Assembly: GCA_014526335.1 (NCBI GenBank)
Contig: JACTAT010000022.1
Location: 2,362,604-2,426,603 of the forward strand
Source: Chrysaora quinquecirrha
Lineage: Eukaryota > Cnidaria > Scyphozoa > Semaeostomeae > Pelagiidae
Length of the DNA: 64,000 nucleotides
Reading direction: 5' to 3'
A program made the translations under genes and the position numbers. Shown piece by piece: positions 43,946 through 54,900 of the stretch (position 1 is its first letter; each line of letters starts with the position of its first letter). Below the pieces are notes generated by a model, which worked only from the letters and a program-made list of their open reading frames with translations, had not been told where the DNA came from and made no database searches.

Positions 43946-44515
43946 TTAATATGGGTGCGTCCGCTGTCGTCTCTGCATTCTAGAATTGCTGGGGCTCCTA
44001 TCATACAAAGAGTTATACCGTCTGATAGGACCATAATTTTGATGCGAATGCTGAGGGGTATTTGGACTGGCATTGAACAGCTGATTTTGAATATGCTGAC
44101 TGTATAGTTTTTGTGCGAGTAAAGGCCCAAGAAGTGGTGAAATGACCCCACTGCTAATTGATCTTTGCAATGGGTGAATAGAACGACTTGTGTTTCTGTT
44201 ATATGGGCTTTTATCCCTGCTAAACTGTGACTCATTTGGCCTCGAATGTCCTCTGTCATCATGTTGGTAACTATGTTCTCTGTTTCCATTCGGGGTGCTT
44301 GTGTAGCTAACACGATCAATTTCTGGTGAATTTGGACTTCTTTTTGGAGCATTTTGTGGCTTGCAGCTTATTGATCGACCAAATAGCTTGAGAGTATCAA
44401 ACAATTCGCAAGCATAAGAAATTGAACAGGCATCTTGATAAGTAACAAAACCAAAACTTCTCTGCTGACCCGTAACTTTGTCTTTTGGAATTCGAACGTT
44501 TTCAAGTGGACCAGC
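43946..44515 (-). CDS. RBM7: RBM7-like exon 2
   Basis: Acceptor TTATCCAG; phase 0. Carries AGPLENVRIPKDK, the RNP1 box and the low-complexity C-terminal region to TAA at 43948-43946. Confidence 0.88.
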   Translation of the reverse strand, partial: AGPLENVRIPKDKVTGQQRSFGFVTYQDACSISYACELFDTLKLFGRSISCKPQNAPKRSPNSPEIDRVSYTSTPNGNREHSYQHDDRGHSRPNESQFSRDKSPYNRNTSRSIHPLQRSISSGVISPLLGPLLAQKLYSQHIQNQLFNASPNTPQHSHQNYGPIRRYNSLYDRSPSNSRMQRRQRTHPY

Positions 44516-45285
44516 CTGGATAAGTAAAGAATAATTTTGAATATACAAGAAAGGTTGTAAAAATGATATAAAATAAGATATGGATGTAGTTTAATGGATG
44601 CCTTTGAAAACGCAATGGAAACAATAGTAAACAATATGCTATTGATTCAAATGGCTAACGTATACTTCCAAAACCTAAAAAATTAACCCAAACCTTAACC
44701 CTAAACTAAACCCTACATTAACCCTTACTCTAAAACCCCACCAAAACCAAATGCTGCTAAACTGGGCAGTTTATGCATTTTAGTCATTAAGACTTAATCA
44801 AGTAGGATGAAGGTAATCCATCGTGATGTAATCCAGCTGACTTGTGGTGTCAGGAACTCAGTGTGGTAAGGGTTCGAGCCCAGCCACGGTAGTGTCACAG
44901 CCAGGGTCGAGGTCTCGATTAGTTAACCTACTATCGAGATCCTAGTGACTGGAGCTAAAACACCATTTCACCTTCACCTTCTTCACCAATTAGTTAGGTA
45001 GACTATAATATCTTTTTCAGTTTAGTTTATTAACTAGGCCTAATGTGAAGCATTATGAGTTTTAACCATTGCTTTATCCCATCATAATAGGTGAAGGCAA
45101 GGAACTTTCGTCGTGTCTGCATGTTCTTCTACTGACTAGGAGGACTAGTCTAGTTGTAATACACAACAGACCTGAAGAAAAAGTTCCCAGAGTATTTCTT
45201 CTGTAACTTTGCTGTGTAATCCACCAACAAAAATGGACTTTTCTTGATCATAAAACGAACTGTTTCCTTTCGATCCTTTAGACAT
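43946..45285 (-). CDS. RBM7: RBM7-like RNA-binding protein (NEXT complex)
   Basis: Two exons give a protein of about 227 residues. The N-terminal RRM has RNP2 SIFVGGL and RNP1 RSFGFVTY, and KVTEEILWELFLQAGPLENV followed by RIPKDK matches the RBM7/RBM11 family closely; the phase-0 splice falls in LFLQ/AGP. The C-terminal part is Ser/Asn/His/Arg-rich and low complexity, ending RRQRTHPY. In mammals RBM7 is about 266 residues and joins ZCCHC8 and MTR4 in the nuclear exosome targeting complex, which feeds promoter-upstream and other unstable RNAs to the exosome. RBM11 is the alternative name. The gene is divergent from UPF3, start codons 604 bp apart. Confidence 0.88.
44660..44752. repeat. Telomere-like degenerate AACCCTAAA tract
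   Basis: Words 'ttaacccaaaccttaaccct', 'aaactaaaccctacattaac' and 'ccttactctaaaacccc' resemble decayed TTAGGG-type repeat on one strand, in RBM7 intron 1. It could also be simple low complexity. Confidence 0.4.
44812..44995 (+). mobile_element. tRNA-derived SINE, family 1
   Basis: 'taatccagctgactTGTGGTG', B-box GGGTTCGAGCCC, then 'cagccacggtagtgtcacag', 'gaggtctcgattagttaacc' and 'caccatttcaccttcacctt'. Shared with copies at 54.11, 56.37 and (reversed) 56.9-57.04 kb. Confidence 0.75.
45172..45285 (-). CDS. RBM7: RBM7-like exon 1
   Basis: ATG at 45285 begins MSKGSKGNSSFYDQEK, then SIFVGGLHSKVTEEILWELF. 114 nt, phase 0 out, donor GTCTGT (a less usual donor, but the frame and the protein match support it). 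Confidence 0.86.
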
Positions 45286-45889
45286 GTCTTTTGTCAAGAT
45301 AAATCAAACTGTTGAGCCAGATTTCAATTATTTTATAGATGATAAAGAGAAATGGAAATGATGGACTGCAGCTCTGGTTGCATTGTAGGCCAAATGACCT
45401 AGATGATTAATGCGCATGCCCAAATCAGCCTCAGCTGCGGGATGTGGAGGAGCGTAGGCTACGACAAAACGTATGTAATAAGTCTAGCATTGAGCTCGCG
45501 AAAGCAAAAACATTGCTCAGTGCTGGAGATGAATGCCCCCACTTTCCTCCACAATGCCGAGACAATGTGGCTGAGGCGTCGCATCTTACGGTGGTTCCCG
45601 TTACAGGAAATCGCTATTCCCCCCATGAGTCTTCGGCCAGCCAACCGAGGGAGGGAATATCCGGCCCCTAGACCATGCTTACGCTTGGATACCCCTTGCT
45701 TACGCTTCGAACTCATGACACTGAACAATTATGTGACGACTCTTCTACATACTGACAGAATTTCTTCCGAAAATACAAATGATGATGGTTAAAACTTAAG
45801 GCGCATGCGTAAATTATGATCGTACTCTCAAAACTTGAAAGGTGGGACGCTTTTGTGCATGCGTACTGAAGAACAACTTGTGAAACAAA
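45286..45889. promoter_or_regulatory. Bidirectional promoter region of RBM7-like and UPF3
   Basis: 604 bp between divergent start codons. It holds three GCATGC-centred palindromes resembling NRF1 sites: TGCGCATGCC (45411-45420), GCGCATGCGT (45801-45810) and GTGCATGCGT (about 45855-45864). NRF1 sites are common in bidirectional housekeeping promoters. No TATA box stands out near either ATG. Site function is inference. Confidence 0.6.
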
Positions 45890-45967
45890 ATGGCGATGGG
45901 AAAGACTGATGTTTCTCAGCAACAAGCAAAACCAAAGAAAAAAGAAAAGGAAGCCTTGCCAACTAAG
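45890..45967 (+). CDS. UPF3: UPF3 exon 1
   Basis: ATG at 45890 in context aaaATGG; encodes MAMGKTDVSQQQAKPKKKEK and ends phase 0 at ACTAAG/GTGAAT. A second in-frame ATG is two codons later. Confidence 0.82.
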
Positions 45968-48900
45968 GTGAATTTAAAGCAAAATAGATCAGTAAGGTAG
46001 ACAGTAGAGTAGGTGGCGGTCGCTTGGAGAAATCAGGCAGGGGTATTTTTGGATGTGGGAATTTGGAGGAGGGCAAAAAAGACCCAACAACAACAAACAA
46101 CAACAAGGCCCCTAGATATCAAATTGTAAATCGCTTTCATACAAGTCGGCCCACTACCAAGTCGGCCCACCCCTAAGGACAAGTTGGCCTTCTGCCATGC
46201 TGGCCCACAAGGTTTTATTTACCAGCCTGGGCATGGTAATGGTATAACATGACATCACTAATATTGATTTGTCTTAAATAGGTAGTTGTCCGCAGGCTAC
46301 CACCATCTGTTGCAGAAGAAAAGCTAAAAGAAGAGCTTGATGGAATGCCAGATTATGATTACCTTCGGCTAGTACCTCCAGATTACAGGTATTGTCAACT
46401 AATCATTTGAAGTGTGAAGTTACCTGATATACTTACTGTAAATGACGGAATTAGCACCCCCTGCCGAATAACAATAACTGTCCCTGCCAATTAAGCACTC
46501 TAAGATAAGAGTATTTTTTCAATTAGCATCCCTGCCCAAATAACCCCCTCCCTAAAACGTCATACAGTAATCAGAAGGGGTGCTTTTTTTAGACCACTAG
46601 CGAAAAATAATAAACATACTAGGGGTAGTTATTTTTTATTGTATTTGACATTGATATGAAGATTTAATAACTGCCCCTGCTTAAATAAATGCCCCTGCCA
46701 AATAAGCCCCCTCTTAAGGCTGAAAATTTAAATAAGCACCCCGGTGCTAATTCTGTCATTTGCGGTAGGTTGTTTTGACAAATTCCTTTCCCTAAACATA
46801 TGTTTACTAATAAACTAGATTTTGATGCAGTTTTCTCTTTTACAGTCTGGCACCTCATGTCTTCTCAAGAGCTTATATAAATTTCAAAAGCTTTGAAAAT
46901 GTACTGCAGTTCAGGAATTCTTATGATGGGTACATTTTCAGTGATGGCAAAGGTTGGTTTTATTGCCCCCCTCCCCCTCAAATACACCTCTTTTCTAAAA
47001 TTTCTAAAATTTAATTAAGCTCCTGACATTTGATCGAATTGGTAAATTAACTTCCAAAAGATGTAAAATTTTTGAAGGTTTTATTTTTGGACGATTAGTT
47101 TTGGATGCAAAATTTTCTATTTCGGACAGATTTTGGACAACATAAAACAATATGATAATGAGATAATCTCTGACAAAATTATGAAAAAAATCGATTTTTA
47201 TCTATATTTTTCATTCAAAAAACAGTAACAAAAAATGTTCATTATTCCTAATCAAAATCGGGTCAAGGTCAGGGAACCATGAGTTAAGAAGCTTTTAAAA
47301 GTTGTTGAAAACCTGTGTGAAGTATGTATAGAAAGAGACAACACATTGAAAACTATATACAAAACCTCATGAAATATATACAAAACACCTAACTAAGTAT
47401 AGCATCGTAATAATCGTGAGTAAACCTGAGCGAACGAATACCTAGAAAGCAAACATAAGTGAATGAATCTAAGAGCTAAGCTACACAATTATAAGGAAAC
47501 AGGAAAATGTGACATGGTGTCCAGACTACTATGATAATTAGGCCCAAGACCTCCGTACTTGTCTTCTTGAAAAATGGTCACACAGGTCAGTTGTCTGCTT
47601 GGGTCGATATCAAGGTCTATAATTGGATCTTCTGACTCAAAATTACTGTTGATAGCGTCAGAAATACCTACCATTTCAAAGTAGCATTACATGACTAGCA
47701 TTTAAAAAGCATAAATCGAGTTGAACCACCTATGTTATTTTCTCATATTCATCATATTGAATTTTTAATGGCAGTAAAATTTTTGGACAGGTAAAAATTT
47801 GGGATTATAAATGTTTCAGACAATAAAATTTTCTGAAAATTTAACCATCCGAAATTTTTGGGAATTATTGTAATAGTAATTGATAGATATGAAGTCTGTT
47901 ACATGAAACATGTTACTGCTTGGTTGTCCAGATTTAAATATATATTTGCTCTTTTAGGTGGTGAATACAGTGCTGTGGTAGAGCTAGCCCCTTTTCAAGG
48001 AATTCCTAGAGAAGTAAAGAAAAGAAAAGACCAGAAATGTGGCACAATTTTGAAAGGTATGAAATATTTTTGTATTCTAAATCATAATATATCTTTAAGA
48101 TTTAGAGTCTCCACAAGATTTGCATCAAACTAATTGCAAATAAGAATGACTTTTCACAAATGCTTAAGAGAAAAACAACTGAGGAATGATTCACTTCTTA
48201 GTATTCTTGCACACCCTTGTCGTAACTTCTACAAGCTTCACGGAAAATCACTTGGAAATCATTAGTACTTCTCATAAGCGGTGCCCCATTTCCTCAACCC
48301 CTGTAGACCTGTTACACATTATGATGATAGTCCTCTGTTTAACTGATGGTAACCCTCCGTGATATTTTGCAGCCTCTAATTTAGTGATCATAACCCTCCA
48401 TGTTACTGCACACCACGTTTTACTGGATGCTTCTCTACCAAATCCACTTCGTTTCATGTTAACGATTTTTGGTTTCATTAGTGCAAGTGCCCTCCTCCGA
48501 TATTTGCTCCTCTAACCCTTTCCCGACTTCGTTATCTCTAAGAGGAGGTGTTTATAAAAGTGAGGGATTCATTTGAGCTATAGGCACTTATCAGATAGAA
48601 TATCTAAACAATGTCTTTTTGATTTTTAGATCCAGATTACGAGGCATTTTTAGAGTCATTGAGCAAAAAGGTTGAGCCTCTCCCTAGTGCGGAAGTCTAC
48701 CTTGAAGCAATGGAGTCTGTTAAGGCAGATAAAGGTATATATGCAAATCACTATTATAAACGAATCAGTATTGTGCAATACATCATTTCAACGATGTATA
48801 CATACATATATAAGATTGCGATGAATAGCGGAATCATTTTCGGGCATACTTAAAAGCTTTTTTCGTCTGACATTCCTCAGAGTATGAGCGTCAGAAACAG

Positions 48901-51900
48901 ACCGAAACAATAGACTAAGGCGGAATTTATACCCAGATGCGGCTCGAAATGCACCAATTGCCAATTTTGAAGTTTTGTACAACTCAAAGACTATTCACAT
49001 ATATAAGAGATACTTAAAGAATCGGACGCAAAAATACAGACAAATGTGCTAGGAAACATTTGCGTCCGATTCTTTTAGTATATCTCTTACTGTTCACATA
49101 TAGTAAAGAAGTGTTTCCGTGGAGGCCCCGTCTAGTATATATCTTCTTGCATCCTGCTTTGCGCGACGAGTTAAGGAAGTGAATCTGATTTGATCAATAA
49201 AGTAAAGGAAGTGAATCTAATTGGATAAATAGGACAAATAAATGTTTGTCTATGAGTTTTTTAACTCTGCAATGAATCGATAAAATTCTTCATTGACAAG
49301 TCCTGTTCTTTCTCTCTGAGGCTCTGCTGATAAAACGCAAACTCCGCTTGTCGAATATTTAAACAAGAAGAGAGCATTGAGAAATCAGAGCCGGAGTACT
49401 CTATCAATGGTGAGTTCAGTATGATAAAGCCTTGTTAAGCCTTTTAAGTGCATATAGTCGTTGACGGTCTTTAGCAGTCAAACTGAAATACTGTCAGCAA
49501 CTTCGTAGAAACTTTACGAAAACCTTCAGTAACTTTTGAAGACAATAAATGACTCTGTCGTTTAAGGTCGCTGAGATGGATAGAAACCATCAAGCCTCAT
49601 TTCCATATAGCCGCTTAGGGTCCTTGACCGTCTTTTGCAGTCACTGCAAGTCATATTCGGTCGCTTTGGATTTCTGCAACAGGCTTGTTTTCATACGGTC
49701 TTTTCCAATCGTTAACGGTCTTTTAGATTTATTATTGGCTTCCAACATTTGAAACAAATCGTGTTGCAAAAAGATGTGAATTCTCGTATGTGTTTCTGTA
49801 TTTTGGGGTCGTTAGCTAGTCTCATTACACAAGTCCTACTACTTCACTCGATGTTGTTGTTGTTGTTTTCTGCAATCGTTTAGTGTGGGCGGGGTGACAA
49901 ATCAAAAGTAATCAGGGGTGGACCTTTATATTGTAGACCTAATCTATAATCTATAAGCTACTATGACTAACCAACTATTGATCTGTAACGTACTTTGCAA
50001 TTGTCACTCCAGCAAAGATTATGATCTCAGGTTATAATCTATTACCGCTGTTGCAGTGAACAATCAAACGAAGGGGGAGCGTAAACTAGAGACTCGTTTA
50101 GTCGTTAACAGTGGCAACGCATTAATTATAAGCGTTAATAAAAAGTTTCAATTCAAATTCTTATCGGGTTAAATTTTAATTTTGTATTGACATCTTCCTT
50201 TCGCCAGCTTGAAAATGAACGGAGACTAAAACGAGAGAAAGAAAATTCAAAGGATTTTTCCAAGGTAAGAATAAAGATAAGTTTACTTTAACTTACGTAT
50301 ATTTATATTAACAGAAAAAGATTTGGCCACTATAAGAGGATACATATTATTTAATTTTTTTATCTTTCAAGAGCTCGAAAAGCGACCAGAAATCAACTGC
50401 AAAAGACTCAAGAAAAGAAAGACCAGAATCGTAAGATGCCTGCTTTTTCCTTAGACTCGGCGGGGTATATGACCTGTATACCCTATGGATGGACGGGGAT
50501 GTGCTGCCGAGACTTTACAGACCCACCCTCTTATAATGTAGATAATACAGGACACAGACCCTATATAATGGGTAATAACAAGCAGAATATGAGAATGATG
50601 AGGCTTTCTAGACCATATTACTGCACTACGAACTTTACACGATATTAGCACCGTTTCAGACTCAAATTAAGTGAAAACCAGCCAGCCTTTTTAAACCACC
50701 AATCAAATCAAGGCGATTCGCAGGACTGATCAATCAAAACGTCACATTATTGTTAAACTGGTCAAGTTCAAACCAATCAAAGTTCAATGCGGTATAAATG
50801 GGCTATTAATTCGTCAACCTTCATTGTGATTGGTTATAAAGGGTAGCTTGTTTATGGCTTTGTTTAAACCCAGTCTGTTAAACAGATCTTTCGTGAAAAC
50901 CAACTTGCTTAAAAACGTAAAAACAAAGGGCCTACTTTGATTTGACTTATTACCTGAGTCCCAGTTATTGCTCATGAAACCGAGGCCATCACTAAATTGA
51001 GATTGCTCAAACTGGGTGATTCTTTGCCAAAGTAGGTTTAGCGAGGTGTCGGAGTGGTGGGGGAGCGAAACTTACGACTCAGGTAATAAGTCTTGTCTAA
51101 GACACCCATCATTTTGAAGACCCCCTACAAACCCACCCCAAGCCGGCACATCGTTTGTACTGCCCAATACTTGAATAAACAGTATACTAATCTTATCTTG
51201 ACAGAGGCTCGAAATCATCACAAGACAGAAAAACTCTGGAAATTAAGAAGAGAGAAGACAGAAAGGAGAGAAAGGTAAAGTAATTTATTATGTTTGGAAC
51301 AGTTATTTGATAAATTCTCCTGCTGCGTTTTGTGGGAAAAACGTACAAAGAACTGTGCAGTTTTGTACAGGTCGGTATGGCATCGAATGTGCTGTTTTGT
51401 AAGGAGGTTACTCCCGTGTATCACGAGGTTACCCCCGTGTATCACCAGGCTACCCCCCGCGTATCAATATATAACCTCACGCTTGTAATTTTAAATCATT
51501 GGGTTATAGATCAATATATAAGAAAACTCAATGTCAGTCTCTATCTGATCTCAGTACCCACAGCGTTGTCTTGGTCTAGAAAGCTACAATCATCGCCAAA
51601 AATATTGGGGACACTATGTTTTTAGTGTGTTTTACCTTACAAACCCAGTCCCATTATAACATATTTGGTTAATTAGAACCCCTCCCCCCCGACTCAATGT
51701 TGGGACCACTGTCAACATCGATTTCACCAACATTGGTCGGGGGGAGGGGGTATGCGTTTTTAGAGCGAGAATTTTAGAAAAATTCGAAGTGTCCCAGCAT
51801 TTTTGTTGAGGATTGTAGATCATGTAGCGTCAGCTAGCTCATGCTTCGAGCCCCAGTCACATTCGGCTGACAGCAAAGGCAGAGATCTCATTAGTTTAGC

Positions 51901-54900
51901 TACTTCTAAGATCCTAGCGATTGATGTTAAATACACCTTTTCACCATCACTGACAGGGTGTACATTGATGTTCTTTCGCTGTTACCAAGTTTTTCTTCTG
52001 TTTTGAAAAGAATTGTATACTTTCAGTTCTTGAGGATAATCAATAATTTTATTTTGCACCAAAAACTCAGTTTTTCAGATTGCGTCTTTTGTAGAGTGGA
52101 TCAGGAAGAAAGAGCAAAAATGAAAGTGAAATAAGAGAAAATAAAGTAAGGCGTTGTCGTCTTTTTTTTCGAAATGGTTTTTTTGTAAATGGATCAATGG
52201 GAATAGTAAATTTAACTGCCATTGGTGGGTTTCGAAAACCTGTCGAACAATGAAATAACCCCCCTGGGTTCTTTATATTTCAGGAGACAAGAAAAGACTC
52301 AAAGAGAGATAATGATGATCAACCATTGAGTGCCAGATCAGATTCATCAAAGCTTTCTGAAGAGAGATACTCTAAACGGGAGGACAGAAAACAAAGAGAT
52401 GAACGAAGGGATAGAGATAGAAGAAAAACAGCAAGACAAAGAAGAGTCACCATCGAAAGTTGAAATTCAAAGTATGCATGAATTTTATTTCCCTTATCTA
52501 TCGCCCTTTTTCACTACGGTATATCTTTGCTCATAGTAAGATCTCCCCTATTCAGTTGAGTGCAAAGCAAGGCTAATGTCGACATTGCGCACTGTAAGAA
52601 CTAGTTGCCGACTACAAATCGGCGAGTTTTTGGAACCTTATTGCAATGACATAAGCACTCTGGCAACTAGTTGCCAACTAGCTTTTTTCTGACGGCAACT
52701 AGGCGGCGCACAGTTCCAGAACGTTGTGCACGTTCTACTTCTGTGACTAGCTGACAACTGATTTTTTCCCGTCAGTTGCAGTCGACGTGAGTGCTCGTGC
52801 GACTGCGAACAAGTCATTTGGGTTTACGCTTTCGTTCTACAAAATAAGGTCAATCTAGTCTATCCGGATACGAATCCTATCCTGACAGTAAATAACAAGG
52901 GCCTCCGATCAAAAGGAGCCCGGACAATTTTTTCCCTATTTTGTTCTTTTCGCATTACTATGTTAAAAGGCTTCCTAAGGTCATCCCGAAAACAGTCGCT
53001 AACCAAGGGACACGTGCATTTTACAATGTTCTAAAGGGCATGTTTTCAAAATTTTTCCTCTAATCCGAGCCCTCTTCTGCTGAGAGCTCACTTAGCTCCT
53101 CCGTCCCTGCATAATGGCCCCCATCATCTTTCTAAATTCCTATGAGCCCCGAGCGTCTCCTTAACGCCACTGAAACGTGATATGTTACAATAAATTATCA
53201 CGAATTATATCATATTCTAGAAAAGAATCCAAGAACTGAAACAGTTAAAGAAGAAGAAAAACAAGGAAGAAGAAAATCAATAGAGTATGAAGATCCTAGC
53301 ATCGTTGCGTTTGGAAAAACTGTCACATCAACAAAAGATTCAGATCATTTTGATGGTAAAAAGGAGAAGAAAATTGATGATAAGAATGATGGTGAAACAG
53401 CCAGAAGCAAAGACAAATCAAAAGATTATCGTAGTCGAGATAGGAATGAAGATTCCGATAGGAGAACGAAAAATAAGGTATTTTGGCTTGCACCTTAAAC
53501 CTTTTGTCTTATACCCTAAACCTCGTTCTTCAAACCTAATACCTTTATCTCATACCTCATACCTATTACCTATACCTTAACCTTCCTATATTATATTCTT
53601 TTTCGTATACCTATACCTTAAACCTTCTTATACCCTTACCTCATTCCTAATACCTTATACCTTTTCCTTATACGCCTCATACCTAATACCTATACTTTAA
53701 CCTTTATTCCTCATCCTATACCTTATACCTGTACCTCATACCCTAAACCTCATTCCTAATACCTAATACCTTTACCTCATGCCTCATACCTGAACCTTAA
53801 CCTTTATTCCTTATACCTGTATTACATCCTTTTCCTTATACCCATATCTTAACCTTCTTTTACCCTAAACTTCGTTCCTAATACCTAATACCTTAACCTA
53901 ATACCTATACCTTAACCTTTATTCCTTACACCTGTATTATATCCTATACCTTATACCTACACCTCATACCCTAGACCTCATACCTATACCTTAATACATT
54001 AACATTTATTCCTTATACCTTATATCCGTCGTTACCTTATGTCTTGCACCTATATCTTATAACTTATACCTCATACCTAAAACCTAATAACTATTACCTT
54101 TATCTCATATAATCCAGCTGACTCGGGGTCTCAGGAGCTCAGTGTGGTCAGGGTTCGAGCCCAGCCACGGTAGCATCACGTCCAGGGTCGAGGTCTCGAT
54201 TAGTTAACCTACTACTGAGATCCTAGCGATTGGCCCTAAAACCTGTGGCATTTATCTTATACTCTAAACCTCATTCCTAATTCCTAATACCTAATACCTT
54301 AACCTAATACCTATACCTTAACATTTACTCCCTACACCTATATTGTATCCTTTGCCGTATACCTACACCTTATACCCTTGACCTCATGCCTAATACCTAT
54401 ACCTTCAACATATACTCTACCCTTCTTACTATCTTACTCGATAAACGATTCTTAATGGCTGAAACCTTTCTGTACAGGAACGACCAACCATGGCAGTCTA
54501 TCGGCCTCCAGTGGCAAGGCAGGACAGAGGAAAAACAAAGGTGATTCTATAAATTGATTTAGTTTTACGATATTTTTCCTTGCAACAATGGGAAGCACTT
54601 GATAATACGGCTTTTGGGAAAAGGTGCAGACAGCATAGGAAGTAAGCAAGCAAGCAAGCAAACGAGATCTATTTCATCGCATTTTGAATGATTTTTCCAC
54701 AAGTGGCATATCACAATAGATGGGATTCGAACCTTGACTGCATGACCAGAGAGCCAACGACGTTTTCACTAGCATTAGAGCTCAATGAAACGCCGATTAA
54801 CTCTCCAAGGCATGGCAACAGCCCAAGGCTCTTCTCCCGTTTGACATATTGTGTTTCGGCTATGTTGAGCATTCTACAGCACAATAACTATTATGTATAT

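Noticed and set aside
45403..45792. 129-residue plus-strand frame in the RBM7/UPF3 spacer
   Set aside because: No domain; overlaps the promoter region and has competing frames on both strands.
47489..47674. 61-residue minus-strand frame in UPF3 intron 3
   Set aside because: Composition looks protein-like, but no family was recognised and no flanking exon was found; could be a fragment of an old element.
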